A stretch of DNA of 64,000 nt from Algoriphagus resistens (GCF_001442615.1 NZ_LMXN01000009.1:164154-228153), one strand, 5' to 3'. Shown: positions 28,485 through 38,080, counted from the stretch's first letter. A program made the numbers and translations. Notes: generated by a model not told the origin, from the sequence alone.

Positions 28485-29594
28485 TTACTTTCCTTGCCTG
28501 ACTGGTTCTATTTTCTGAATGCTTCCATTTTCCAAATGGCTCAATGGGGCCACTTTGATATTTCTAAGATGTGTTTTTCCAGAAAGTTGGGTGTCATGAT
28601 AGAAAATAAACCAGTTCCCGTCCACTTCTACAATCGAATGGTGGTTAGTCCATCCTTCCACAGGATTCAATACTACACCTTGGTAAGTAAACGGGCCATA
28701 GGGATTGTCTCCTGTGGCATAAGCGATGAAGTGAGTGTCTCCTGTGGAATAGGATAAATAATAAGTTTCGTTGAATTTATGAACCCAGGCAGCTTCGAAG
28801 AATCGTCTATTATTGTCCCCGTTCAGAAGCTCATTTCCATTTTTGTCCAGAATCTTGATTTCCTTTGGTGTCTCAGCAAACTGCAACATATCTCCACTCA
28901 TTTTGGCAATGATAGGTCCTAAAGCAGGCTCATCGTCCGCTGGAAGTCCGTCTGTAGGAGCATTCCCTTTATCTTCAAATTTATTGTTTCTATACTTCTG
29001 CAATTGTCCACCCCAAATGCCGCCGAAATACATGTAGTACTCACCATCACTATCCTGAAAAACGGCTGGGTCTATGCTGTAACTTCCTTTGATCGGCTCT
29101 GGCTGTGCTGTGAATGGACCTTTTGGTGAGTCACCTACCGCTACACCTATTTTGAAGATATCATTTTTATCTTTCGCGGGAAAATACAGGTAATATTTAC
29201 CATCTTTTTCAGCTGCGTCCGGTGCCCAAAGTTGTCTTTTTGCCCAAGGAATATCCTCCACCCCCAGTACTTTTCCATGAGCTATAATTGCTCCGTTAGG
29301 TGAATCCATTGAATAAACATGGTAATCCATCATATTGAAATGTGCTCCCAGATCATCCTCAGGCACATCGGACTCCACATCATGTGATGGATAGATGTAG
29401 ATCTTCCCATCAAATACATGTGCCGATGGATCTGCAGTGTAATGATCTGAAATCAAAGGCTGTGAAAGATACTTGGATGTGGTATCTGCTACTTCAGTTT
29501 CGGTGACCGTTTCGGTAGTTTCCGTAGGTTTGGAGCAGGATGCAAGTAACGTTACCGCCGCTAAAGCAGGCAGGGATCTAAATAGGTTTTTCAT
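28485..29594 (-). CDS. GH43-family glycosidase lipoprotein
   Basis: A 369-residue lipoprotein (lipobox TLLASCS) with the five-bladed GH43 fold. The base Asp is in YTADPSAHVF, the pKa-modulating Asp in SIDPAVFQDSDG and the probable acid Glu in FFEAAWVHKF. GH43 enzymes remove arabinose or xylose from plant polysaccharides. No SusC/D pair is adjacent, so the natural substrate is open. Confidence 0.85.
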   Translation of the reverse strand: MKNLFRSLPALAAVTLLASCSKPTETTETVTETEVADTTSKYLSQPLISDHYTADPSAHVFDGKIYIYPSHDVESDVPEDDLGAHFNMMDYHVYSMDSPNGAIIAHGKVLGVEDIPWAKRQLWAPDAAEKDGKYYLYFPAKDKNDIFKIGVAVGDSPKGPFTAQPEPIKGSYSIDPAVFQDSDGEYYMYFGGIWGGQLQKYRNNKFEDKGNAPTDGLPADDEPALGPIIAKMSGDMLQFAETPKEIKILDKNGNELLNGDNNRRFFEAAWVHKFNETYYLSYSTGDTHFIAYATGDNPYGPFTYQGVVLNPVEGWTNHHSIVEVDGNWFIFYHDTQLSGKTHLRNIKVAPLSHLENGSIQKIEPVRQGK

Positions 29595-29796
29595 AAATAG
29601 GTTTGTTTGTTAATCAGTGTTCAAGATAATTTGAATTTTAGATTATTCTACCATTTTTGGTGGAAAGACTAAGTCTTTAAAAAATCTCATCGTGCTGAAA
29701 ACCACTGATCCAGCTGTTCTGCCTTTGGAGGATTTGATGTTTTGTATAGTAATGAATTCTGTATATTGGAATCAATAAAACCCAATCTAACCTATT

Positions 29797-30354
29797 ATGA
29801 ACCGAAGAAGGTCCCTCAAAATACTGGGTGGAACTGCCGTTGGAATTGCCGGACTCGTGCTGGCAGACTGGAAGTGGCAGCTGCTCGACGGAATGAATCA
29901 CAGCGGGTTTTTCACCGTAAAAGAAGAAAAGCTCATTTCTGCGATTGCAGACACCATCATTCCGGAAGGTTTACCTCCCAACACCCCATCACCAGATGCC
30001 AAACCAATTGGAGCACTCAGCACAGGTACTGATGTTTATCTGATGAAACTTTTTGAGCACTGTTACTCAAAGGAAGATCAGGATCAAATCAAAGTTCAAT
30101 TGGCTGCATTGGACTCTCATGCAGGGAGTAAATTAGCTAAAAGCTTTTATAAACTTCCTCAAGAAAATAGAGAATCACTTTTACTTTCATTGGCCTCTTC
30201 TGAAAATGAAGGCGACCGTGAGTTTTTTGATTTAATGAAATCTGAAACGATTACAGGATTTACCACCGTCAAAGAAGTCATGGTGGGCTATAGAAATTAC
30301 AAAGTCGCGCCGGGATATTATCACGGCTGCGTTGATCTACCTGCCCAAACCTAA
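29797..30354 (+). CDS. Gluconate 2-dehydrogenase subunit 3-like protein (Tat)
   Basis: A 185-residue protein with a twin-arginine signal (MNRRRSLKILGG) and the subunit-3 block AIADTIIPE near residue 50. These small subunits travel with GMC-type flavoprotein dehydrogenases and carry them through the Tat system. The GMC gene begins six bases downstream, so the two form a complex by analogy with gluconate 2-dehydrogenase. Confidence 0.87.
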   Translation: MNRRRSLKILGGTAVGIAGLVLADWKWQLLDGMNHSGFFTVKEEKLISAIADTIIPEGLPPNTPSPDAKPIGALSTGTDVYLMKLFEHCYSKEDQDQIKVQLAALDSHAGSKLAKSFYKLPQENRESLLLSLASSENEGDREFFDLMKSETITGFTTVKEVMVGYRNYKVAPGYYHGCVDLPAQT

Positions 30355-30360
30355 TCAGAT

Positions 30361-32055
30361 ATGCTACAAGATTCAAAAGAGAAAAGAACCTATGACGCAA
30401 TCGTAATAGGTTCCGGTGCCAGTGGAGGTTGGGCTGCCAAAGAACTTACAGAAAAAGGTCTAAAAACTCTTGTGTTAGAGCGGGGCAGAATGGTCAAACA
30501 TATTGAGGATTACCCGACCGCATCGAAAGCTCCTTGGGAGTTTGAGTTTCGAGGTGCTGTACCATTGGAGAAGAGGGCAGGAGTTGGCGGAAGCCGCTGG
30601 CTACGCGAAGAAACAGCGCATTGGGCCTTAGCTGAAGATGAGCAACCGATCATTCAGGAGAAGCCATTTCGTTGGTTTCGGGGTTACCATGTAGGAGGGA
30701 AGTCGCTGCTATGGGCAAGAGCTACCCAGCGGTGGAGTGATTTTGATTACGAAGGCCCGGCACGCGATGGATTTGCCGTTGATTGGCCTATCCGCTACAA
30801 AGACATGGAGCCTTGGTATGCTTATGTGGAAAGATTTGCAGGAATCGCCGGGAATAAGGATGGACTTGCCGAATTGCCGGATTCTGAGGTGATGCCTGGA
30901 TTTGAGTTAAGTTGTATAGAACGCTATTACAAAGAGCAATTGGCTTCCAATTTTGAAAACAGGTATTTGATCCAAGGCCGATGTGCGCATCTTACAGATC
31001 CACAGGAAATCCATCGTAAACAAGGAAGAAATAAGTGTCAACATCAGGGGATGTGCAATCGTGGCTGTATTTACGGAGGCTACTTTTCTGCAAATGCTTC
31101 CACATTGCCTTGGGCAGAAAAGACAGGAAATCTGACTGTTCGTCCAGATGCTGTGGTGGAGTCGATTATTTATGATGACGCCAAAGGCAAAGCTACTGGC
31201 GTCAGAATTATCGATAGAAATAGGAAAGAAGCAGTCGAGTTTTATGCCAAAATAATCTTCGTGAATGCTTCTACGATAGCCTCAAACGCCATTTTGCTTA
31301 ATTCAAAATCTTCTACTTTTTCTGCAGGAATAGGAAATGAAAATGGGTTAATGGGTAAATTCCTGGCCTGTCATAACTATCGGGGAAAAGGAAATGCAAG
31401 CTATGAAGGCTTCGTGGATAAATTCAATGATGGAAGAAATCCCGGCCATGCCTACGTACCTAGATTCAGAAATGTATTCAAGCAAGACACAGATTTCCTA
31501 AGAGGATATTCGATAGGCATGTCCGGCGGTCGTGGTTTGGGATCAGATACCACAATGATCGGCGATCAGCTACGTGATAACCTGCTCAATCAAAAATATG
31601 GAATTTGGCATATGGCTGCCTGGATGCAGGGTGAAACAGTTCCTGTGGAGGATAATCATGTTCGACTTAGCACAGATCAAGTAGACAACTATGGTATCCC
31701 GCAAATCATCCTTTCGGTAGAGTGGAAAGAAAATGACGATAAAATGGTGGCGGACTTCGTGGAGCAGCAGACGCTGATGTACGAAAAAGCAGGTTTCACC
31801 AATATCAAAGTGGAAGATTCCCATTCAGACCCAGGTTCGGATATTCATGAGATGGGCGGGGTGAGAATGGGGCATGATCCCAAAACTTCCCTGCTGAACA
31901 AATACAATCAATTGCATCATTGCAAAAATGTTTTTGTCACTGATGGCGCCTGTATGACAAGTACCAGCACCCAAAACCCTACACTGACCTTCATGGCTTT
32001 GACGGCTCGCGCTGCTAATTATGCGGTAGATGAATTAAATCGCCAGAATCTTTAA
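30361..32055 (+). CDS. GMC-family oxidoreductase (flavoprotein subunit)
   Basis: A 564-residue FAD enzyme. The dinucleotide-binding block AIVIGSGASGGWAAKEL is near residue 13. The C-terminal GMC domain has HEMGGVRMGHDP with the catalytic His region and TQNPTLTFMALTARAA. It lacks its own export signal, consistent with piggy-back export with the Tat-bearing subunit encoded just upstream. Oxidation of a sugar or sugar alcohol in the periplasm is expected; the substrate is unknown. A TIM-barrel sugar epimerase follows. Confidence 0.88.
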   Translation: MLQDSKEKRTYDAIVIGSGASGGWAAKELTEKGLKTLVLERGRMVKHIEDYPTASKAPWEFEFRGAVPLEKRAGVGGSRWLREETAHWALAEDEQPIIQEKPFRWFRGYHVGGKSLLWARATQRWSDFDYEGPARDGFAVDWPIRYKDMEPWYAYVERFAGIAGNKDGLAELPDSEVMPGFELSCIERYYKEQLASNFENRYLIQGRCAHLTDPQEIHRKQGRNKCQHQGMCNRGCIYGGYFSANASTLPWAEKTGNLTVRPDAVVESIIYDDAKGKATGVRIIDRNRKEAVEFYAKIIFVNASTIASNAILLNSKSSTFSAGIGNENGLMGKFLACHNYRGKGNASYEGFVDKFNDGRNPGHAYVPRFRNVFKQDTDFLRGYSIGMSGGRGLGSDTTMIGDQLRDNLLNQKYGIWHMAAWMQGETVPVEDNHVRLSTDQVDNYGIPQIILSVEWKENDDKMVADFVEQQTLMYEKAGFTNIKVEDSHSDPGSDIHEMGGVRMGHDPKTSLLNKYNQLHHCKNVFVTDGACMTSTSTQNPTLTFMALTARAANYAVDELNRQNL

Positions 32056-32130
32056 TGGATAAAGAAACAGTTCGCAGACTGTGGTTATGAATCTTTCCCG
32101 CTTAAAAACTTACACTTTTACAACCTTGAA

Positions 32131-32994
32131 ATGAAAAAAACAAACCTACTACTGCTAGCCGTTTTAGTGCTCGGCTTGCTTCCCATGCTAGTATTTGGGC
32201 AGAAGAAAGGAGATCCACTTCTGCAAACGCCACTTGGCGTGCAATCCTATTCTTTTCGAAATCATTGGGCAAATGGAGTAGAGTCTACCTTGGACATAAT
32301 TCAGAAAATGGGTTTTACCGAGTTGGAAGGTGGTGCACCTAAAGGAATCGCTACAGAAGAGTTTCTTAAGCTTTGCAAAGAAAGAGGGATTAATATTCCG
32401 TCCACAGGAACTGGATTTGAACAATTGGAGTCCGATCCTCAGATGGTGGCTGATCGGGTAAAAGAGCTTGGGGCAAAATATGTGATGGTTGCTTGGCTAC
32501 CTCATGATGGTGACTTCACCAAGGAGAATGCAGACCGCGCAATCAAGGCCTTTAATGAGGGAGGGAAAGTGCTGGCTGAAAATGGAATCACATTTATGTA
32601 CCATGTGCATGGCTATGAATTCCAGCCATATGGTAAGGGTACCTTATTCGACTACATCGTCAGGAACACTGATCCGGCATATGTTTCCTTCCAAATGGAT
32701 GTAATGTGGACTCATTTTGGTGGGGGAGATCCTGTGAATTTACTTAAAAAATATGGGAAGAGGTGGGTTTCCCTACACCTGAAAGATTTTCGTAAAGGAG
32801 CGGCAAAAGACATGACCGGTCTAACGGGGCCTGAAAATGATGTGGTGCTGGGCACAGGTGAACTGGATATTCCAGGTATTCTTCGCGAATCTAACAAGCT
32901 TGGTATCAAGCATATGTTCATCGAAGATGAAAGCGATGAGGAATTGGTGAATCTTCCAAAAAGCATTGCTTATCTGCGAAGCTTAACTTATTAA
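32131..32994 (+). CDS. Exported sugar phosphate isomerase/epimerase (TIM barrel)
   Basis: A 287-residue xylose-isomerase-like TIM-barrel protein with a signal peptide (ending MLVFGQ). Family segments include GVQSYSFRNHW, FTELEGGAP, YHVHGYEFQP, SFQMDVMWT, WVSLHLKDF and HMFIEDES, which supply the usual Glu/His/Asp metal ligands. It follows the GMC gene by 75 bases. Such pairs occur in 3-keto-sugar pathways of Bacteroidota, which would fit, but this is inference. Confidence 0.85.
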   Translation: MKKTNLLLLAVLVLGLLPMLVFGQKKGDPLLQTPLGVQSYSFRNHWANGVESTLDIIQKMGFTELEGGAPKGIATEEFLKLCKERGINIPSTGTGFEQLESDPQMVADRVKELGAKYVMVAWLPHDGDFTKENADRAIKAFNEGGKVLAENGITFMYHVHGYEFQPYGKGTLFDYIVRNTDPAYVSFQMDVMWTHFGGGDPVNLLKKYGKRWVSLHLKDFRKGAAKDMTGLTGPENDVVLGTGELDIPGILRESNKLGIKHMFIEDESDEELVNLPKSIAYLRSLTY

Positions 32995-33276
32995 AATACA
33001 GGAATTGCCCATACAGAACTCAGCTTGTGCCATTTGTGGTCATAAAATCACTTTTCCCGGTAAAAGCTTTAAATTAACCCTGAAAAGCGCTCTTCTCCTT
33101 GTTTAAAAGACAACAGTCAGTGCCAGCTTTTGCGACAAATACTTAATTCGGCTTCTTTTCATGAAATCTAGTTGTTCCAAATGCAAAGAATTAAGAATAA
33201 GCCCCAACTTCTTAAGTGAAGAGAAGTGCAATACGAGGATAAAAGTTAATTCGATCTTGGAAATTGCCTGAAACGG

Positions 33277-34227
33277 ATGAAAGCAATTACGAAAACAAAA
33301 TATGGAGGGCCAGAGGTACTTCAATTGGAAGAAGTTGAAAAGCCATATCTGAAAGATGGTCATATTCTGGTTAAAGTTATAGCTAATTCAGCCAATCCCG
33401 CTGACTGGCATAGTCTTCGAGGAGAACCTTTTTTTGCGCGATTTTCTTTTGGGTTGTTTAAGCCCAAAGATAAAATTTTGGGAGCTGATTTTTCTGGGAT
33501 TGTAGAAGCCGTAGGAAAGAATGTTGAACAGTTTAAGGTTGGAGATCGGGTATTTGGGGAGTCTTTGCAAGGTGGTGCTTTCGCTGAATACACTTGTGCA
33601 GCGGCTAATGTTTGTGCCCTGATGCCAGCTGCGGCAAGTTTTCCTGAAATGGCTGCTGTGCCCATCGCGGGATTAACTGCTTTGCAGTCGCTCATCACTC
33701 ATGGGAAACTCAAAAGAGGTGAATCGGTTTTAATCAATGGTTCCTCGGGAGGGGTCGGTCATTTTACAGTGCAAATTGCAAAGGCCTATGGGGCAAAAGT
33801 AACAGCTGTCTGTTCGAGTAAAAACATTGAATTCGTAAAGATATTAGGTGCCGATCAGGTTATTGCCTATGACAAAGAAAACATTTCTCAACATGATGGG
33901 AAATATGACTTGATTATTGATACGCATGGCAATCTATCCCATCAAGACTACAAGCGTATGGGGAAGCGAGGTGTTATGGTAGGTTTCACAACAATGGGGA
34001 ATATGCTTTCGGTACTTATAAATACTGCTTTCAGCAAATTTCCTTTGGCTCAATTTACGGCAGAGGCAAACACTAAAGATTTGGAAACGCTGGCAACTTT
34101 AATCCAGGACAAGAAAATCAAAGCTCACCTGGAAAAGACCTATTCTTATCATGAAATACCCGAAGCCATACGTTACATCGAAGCCATGCATACTAAAGGT
34201 AAAGTGGCAATGGTCTGGGGAAACTAA
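33277..34227 (+). CDS. MDR-superfamily NAD(P)-dependent reductase
   Basis: A 316-residue zinc-independent medium-chain dehydrogenase, quinone-oxidoreductase-like. ADFSGIVEAVGKNV, FKVGDRVFGE and the nucleotide-binding INGSSGGVGHFTVQIAKA are clear. It is a free-standing gene and the last ordinary chromosomal gene before the integrase remnant. Substrate unknown. Confidence 0.87.
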   Translation: MKAITKTKYGGPEVLQLEEVEKPYLKDGHILVKVIANSANPADWHSLRGEPFFARFSFGLFKPKDKILGADFSGIVEAVGKNVEQFKVGDRVFGESLQGGAFAEYTCAAANVCALMPAAASFPEMAAVPIAGLTALQSLITHGKLKRGESVLINGSSGGVGHFTVQIAKAYGAKVTAVCSSKNIEFVKILGADQVIAYDKENISQHDGKYDLIIDTHGNLSHQDYKRMGKRGVMVGFTTMGNMLSVLINTAFSKFPLAQFTAEANTKDLETLATLIQDKKIKAHLEKTYSYHEIPEAIRYIEAMHTKGKVAMVWGN

Positions 34228-34319
34228 AATACAAGCCAATAATAACCAGATTCTAGTTGGATGAATAGTTTCAATCAACTACTGCTGTGCCGGGCCCACC
34301 GGAAAGTAACTGATCCAAT

Positions 34320-35093
34320 TTGACCCTTAAAATGGAGGATTTAAAATTTCAACAAAAATTGGGAAGCATATCATGTTATAAGTCTAGTTATAATTCCCTG
34401 AAATTGTTTTTGTCTGATACAAGATCCCGAGTTCCAAAGCAATTACATTTTTCAGAAATAACCCCTAAATTCCTTCAACGCTATGAAAAATGGATGATTG
34501 ACAAAGGAAAGTCAAGGTCGACAGTAGGGATTTATTTGAGGCCTTTAAGGCATCTTTTTAATGTTGCCAAACCTTCAAACTATCCTTTTGGGAAAGATGG
34601 TTATGTCATCCCGAAAGGGAGAAATAAAAAAAAGCAATTAATAAGGATGGACTCAAACTTTTGTTTGAAACCCAACCAGAAAATGAATTTCAAGAGAAAG
34701 CCAAAGATTTTTGGTTCTTTTCATACCTCTGCATAGGGATGAACATGAAAGACATTCTCTATTTGAAATGGGAACAGGTTAAACCGAACCATCTTGAGTT
34801 TGTAAGGGAAAAAACTAAGAACACTACAGATGAGGTCATTGTCATTTGTGTACCTCTAACAGATTTTTCCAAAGGGGTAATTGAAAAATACTCCAATAAT
34901 CAGAGGGCTAAGAATGACTATATATTTCCTGTCCTTAACCATTCTATGAACGAGGAAGAAAAATTCAAAGCCAAGCAAAATTTTACAAGGTTAGTTAATC
35001 AGCACATGAAGACACGCTGATATCCGCACAACAAAATCCTATATCGATAGCATCATGGATGAAGAAAGTGAGCAGAAATTGATTGACTTTTTT
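34320..35093 (+). pseudogene. Decayed tyrosine recombinase (integrase)
   Basis: Fragments of one Bacteroidota-type phage integrase. The core-binding domain (ITPKFLQRYEKWMIDKGKS) opens the first frame. A run of eight A at 34626-34633 shifts the frame, and the second frame continues with WFFSYLCIGMNMKDILYLKW and ends after LVNQHMK. From there the next frame gives GHADIRTTKSYID-like sequence, read as HADIRTTKSYIDSIMDEE, the C-terminal block with the catalytic His and Tyr. The stretch that should carry the HxxR box is missing, and so is the N-terminal arm domain. The enzyme cannot be functional. It marks the left side of a mobile island. Confidence 0.8.
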
Positions 35094-35109
35094 GGCGTAT
35101 ATTTAGGCC

Positions 35110-36633
35110 ATGGAAAACAAGGAGACGGACTACAAAAAACTGTATGAAGAGACCTTGTTGGTGCTGTCCGAAAAAGAAGGGATCCTTGCTGAAAAAGACC
35201 ATGTGATCGCCGATCTGGGCTTCGAGCTGGATAAACTGCGTAGGTATATTTTTGGGTTTAAGAGCGAGAAACGCAACGGCAGTGCCGGTGACAACCAGAT
35301 GGGGCTGTTTGAGCTTGGTGTCACCCAATCAATACAGGAAGAGCTGTCCTGCACCGTGGAGCAGCAGAAACCCGCACCGAAGAAACGGGCCAAAGGGACC
35401 GGTCGTATGAGCCTTCCTGAAGAACTGACCAGGGAAGAGATCATCATAGAACCGTCTGAGTCCACCGAAGGCTGCACAAAGATCGGGGAAGAAGTGACCG
35501 AGGTATTGGAAATCGAGCCTGCTTTTTTCTATGTGAAACGCTATGTACGCCCAAAGTATGCCAGACCAAATGGCGAAGGCATTCTGATCGGCATGCTTCC
35601 TGACCGGGTAATCGAAAAGGGCATCCCTTCCGAATCGGTCGTCGCCCAGCTCACTGTTGACAAATACGTTTATGGGATGCCGCTGCACCGGCAGATCGAC
35701 AAATACAGTAAAATGGGAGTCCGGATCCCCGCTTCCAGCGCCTCTGACTGGTTGATGCGGGGATGGGAACAGCTCAAGCCGCTCTGGGAGCTTCTCCGCC
35801 TGGTCGTCTTCTCCCATAAATATCTCCAGGCAGATGAAAGCCCCCTAAAGGTGCTGGACAGGGACCATAAAAACGGAATCCATAAAGGGTACATGTGGTT
35901 GTACCATGCCCCTGTGGACAGGCTTGTTCTGTTTGACTACCGAAAAGGGCGGGACAGTTCCGGTCCCGAAGAAATGCTTGCCGGATTTAAGGGGATTCTC
36001 CAGACGGATGGGTATAAGGTGTATGCTTCCCTGTATGCGGACCATCCGGATATCCTGTTGACATTTTGTATGGCTCACGCGAGACGCTATTTTGTCAATG
36101 CGGTCAAAGATGATGAGAAGCAGGCCAACTATGTCCTGGATGAAATGCAGTTGCTGTATGCCTTGGAGAAGCGGATGAGGGAGCAGGAACTGAACTGGGA
36201 GCAACGGACAGAGGAAAGAAAGAAACACGCACGTCCTGTCCTGGACAGGCTGGAGAAATGGCTCAAGGAGAACCAATACAAGTATAGACCCAAGAGTCCG
36301 ATGGGAGAAGCCATTGACTATACACTGCCCAGATGGGCGGGACTGAGTGCGTACGAGCTCCATGGCCAGATGGAGATAGATAATAATTTAGTTGAGAATG
36401 CAGTGAGACCGTTTGCAATCGGCAGGAAATCGTTTTTGTTCGCTGGATCCCATCAGGCAGCAGAGATGGCTGCAGGGATGTACTCCTTTATGGCCAGCTG
36501 CAAAAAGAACAACATCAATGAATTTGAATGGCTGAAGGATGTGTTTGAAAGAATCCAGAGTATTAAACAAAAAGACCTGCACCAACTTCTTCCCTCAAAC
36601 TGGAAACAGCATAGGCCTAAACCGATTCTTTGA
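35110..36633 (+). CDS. IS66-family transposase (TnpC)
   Basis: A 507-residue, full-length IS66 transposase. It has an N-terminal coiled coil (residues about 5-50) and a basic linker. The DDE core is placed at LQADESPLKV, LQTDGYKVYASL and NNLVENAVRPFAIGRKS. The accessory tnpA and tnpB genes normally upstream are absent, and the gene starts 17 bases after integrase homology ends. I could not find clear terminal inverted repeats. It may be a truncated, immobile copy. Confidence 0.92.
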   Translation: MENKETDYKKLYEETLLVLSEKEGILAEKDHVIADLGFELDKLRRYIFGFKSEKRNGSAGDNQMGLFELGVTQSIQEELSCTVEQQKPAPKKRAKGTGRMSLPEELTREEIIIEPSESTEGCTKIGEEVTEVLEIEPAFFYVKRYVRPKYARPNGEGILIGMLPDRVIEKGIPSESVVAQLTVDKYVYGMPLHRQIDKYSKMGVRIPASSASDWLMRGWEQLKPLWELLRLVVFSHKYLQADESPLKVLDRDHKNGIHKGYMWLYHAPVDRLVLFDYRKGRDSSGPEEMLAGFKGILQTDGYKVYASLYADHPDILLTFCMAHARRYFVNAVKDDEKQANYVLDEMQLLYALEKRMREQELNWEQRTEERKKHARPVLDRLEKWLKENQYKYRPKSPMGEAIDYTLPRWAGLSAYELHGQMEIDNNLVENAVRPFAIGRKSFLFAGSHQAAEMAAGMYSFMASCKKNNINEFEWLKDVFERIQSIKQKDLHQLLPSNWKQHRPKPIL

Positions 36634-36652
36634 ATTTCCTAGCCCATATACT

Positions 36653-36877
36653 ATGGGTTCCTCGGATGGATACAATGAAACAAGGCAAATTGTGACAAAA
36701 GCTTGGATTGGGAAAGACGGACAAGATGAATATGAAATGACGATTCGATTTGGTCAATATGCCTTGGGTCGATATGCGAAAGGAACTGAAATGATTGACT
36801 GCATTCCAAGCTCGGACTCGATGGATTGGATTGACATTGAACCAGAAAACAAGAGAATTGAAATAAGATTAAAATAA
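36653..36877 (+). CDS. Hypothetical protein or 3' gene fragment
   Basis: A 74-residue frame (MGSSDGYNETRQIVTKAW to the end PENKRIEIRLK) with no family I recognise. The frame is open further upstream into the end of the IS66 gene. It may be the C-terminal remnant of an orphan gene cut by the transposase insertion. The style resembles the other small orphan genes of this region. Confidence 0.4.
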   Translation: MGSSDGYNETRQIVTKAWIGKDGQDEYEMTIRFGQYALGRYAKGTEMIDCIPSSDSMDWIDIEPENKRIEIRLK

Positions 36878-36937
36878 AAAAAGCCGACACCACAATGAGT
36901 AGACGGCCGTGAGCCATAAGCCCACGGTGCGCCTCTG

Positions 36938-37089
36938 TCAAATATGCTTTGTCCCTGCAGCTGGGCTTTTGATTTCTAATAAAAATATTCAAAGCCCGCT
37001 TGATGGGATCGACTAAATTCTTAATTTGGTCGCAGCAGAATCCCCGAAAACTTGCGGACTATGGTGATATAGACGCAACGGTAGTTGGA
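36938..37089 (+). repeat. Cassette-upstream repeat A, copy 1
   Basis: About 150 bases nearly matching copy 2, with shared blocks TCAAATATGCTTTG, CGCTTGATGGGATCGAC, CTTAATTTGGT and GGTGATATAG. It ends 35 bases before the TPR gene, as copy 2 ends shortly before the next orphan gene. Confidence 0.8.
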
Positions 37090-37123
37090 TTGCTGAGACC
37101 ACATGTGTTAACCGAAACTTACA

Positions 37124-37630
37124 TTGATAAAAGTCATTCAGAATATCAAGTCAGCATCTAAAGCAAGAGAACTTCTCGAGGAGCAAAAATTCTATGACTG
37201 CATAGAACTGTGTAATACTCAAATTGAATCCTCACCCAATGATTATTATAGTTTCTATTATAGAGGACAATGCAAGACACATTTAAAGTTGTATGATGAG
37301 GCCATTGAGGATTTCGAGAAAGCCTTGGTCAATGCAGATAAAAATGTATTTCAAAAACTAATGTTAGAAGAAAAACAGAAAATTGAAGTTCTAATAGCAA
37401 ACATTTATAGAAGACAGAGGAAAACAGACAAGGCGCTCGAAAGGCTAGAGAAGCTCATAAATGATCACCCACAATTTTCAGGCGGATATGCTGAAAAGGC
37501 AGGAATTTTATCTGACCAAGGACATTTTCAATTAGCACTTGACTACATTAACATGTCCATTAAACATTCTCCTAAGGATAAGAAATTGATCGTTTTCAGA
37601 GCAGAATTAATCAAATTCATCACTAGTTGA
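37124..37630 (+). CDS. Tetratricopeptide-repeat protein
   Basis: A 168-residue cytoplasmic protein made of about four TPR units (YYSFYYRGQCKTHLKLYDEA, LIANIYRRQRKTDKALERLE, GYAEKAGILSDQGHFQLALD). No signal peptide. The start is a TTG; no ATG is available in frame. It is a lone gene behind repeat A, probably a protein-binding scaffold or an orphan immunity-type protein, but nothing shows its partner. Confidence 0.65.
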   Translation: MIKVIQNIKSASKARELLEEQKFYDCIELCNTQIESSPNDYYSFYYRGQCKTHLKLYDEAIEDFEKALVNADKNVFQKLMLEEKQKIEVLIANIYRRQRKTDKALERLEKLINDHPQFSGGYAEKAGILSDQGHFQLALDYINMSIKHSPKDKKLIVFRAELIKFITS

Positions 37631-37693
37631 ATAAATCGACAGATGCGGCTTACAAAACCTATTATCAAACATGGCAGTAGGAATCCTAAGAGA

Positions 37694-37846
37694 TTAAATT
37701 TTCACATCCTCGGTCTCAAACTCCTTGCTTGATACTGTTTCTTTTTGCGGAAGTTCGGGTTCTGAGTTGATCAGCATTCCCAAGCCTCTTTGTTTTGCCC
37801 CTAGGTTTTTATTGCCCTTGCTCGGGTCGTTTAGCTTCTTAGCCAT
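37694..37846 (-). CDS. Small ParA-linked protein (50 residues), possibly a ParB-like remnant
   Basis: Begins seven bases after the stop of the parA 3' remnant on the same strand, in the position of a partition partner gene. The N-terminus (MAKKLNDPSKG, then GAKQRGLGMLIN) is basic and reminiscent of ParB leaders, and the tail is acidic. Too short for DNA-binding ParB, so either a truncated gene or a small accessory protein. Confidence 0.4.
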   Translation of the reverse strand: MAKKLNDPSKGNKNLGAKQRGLGMLINSEPELPQKETVSSKEFETEDVKI

Positions 37847-37853
37847 TTTGTGC

Positions 37854-37934
37854 TCAGCTTAGTTTTGTGATATTTTCCTCGACTAGCGTTTCATAGTACT
37901 TCGCTCCGTTTGATTCAGGCTCATACTCAAATAT
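37854..37934 (-). pseudogene. parA 3' remnant
   Basis: The minus strand reads IFEYEPESNGAKYYETLVEE, then NITKLS and a stop. This is the typical C-terminal end of ParA-type ATPases (IFEYDP..GAxxYxxLxxE). The central part of a parA gene lies on the same strand at about 42055-42190, so the gene appears split by at least 4 kb of later insertions. Confidence 0.55.
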
Positions 37935-38080
37935 GCTTTGATTCTGCGGCTGGACTTTAGATTCCAAATAAAACTATTCAAAGACCGCTTGATGGGATCG
38001 ACGAAATACTTAATTTGGTTGCAGAATAGACCCAAAGACCTTTGGACAATGGTGATATAGGTGCAATAGGGCAATGGGAG
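37927..38080 (+). repeat. Cassette-upstream repeat A, copy 2
   Basis: Second copy of the 150-base repeat, roughly three quarters identical to copy 1 by eye, ending about 36 bases before the interrupted orphan gene. Its left end abuts the parA remnant, suggesting that the repeat marks the junction of an inserted segment. Confidence 0.8.

Noticed and set aside
33000..33276. Possible zinc-ribbon peptide (CxxC pairs) before the MDR gene
   Set aside because: The pieces lie in different frames with stops and no start; chance Cys codons are enough to explain it.
35329..36363. Long minus-strand open frames opposite the IS66 transposase
   Set aside because: They are antisense to a well-conserved transposase and show no protein family features; the openness follows from codon use of the real gene.
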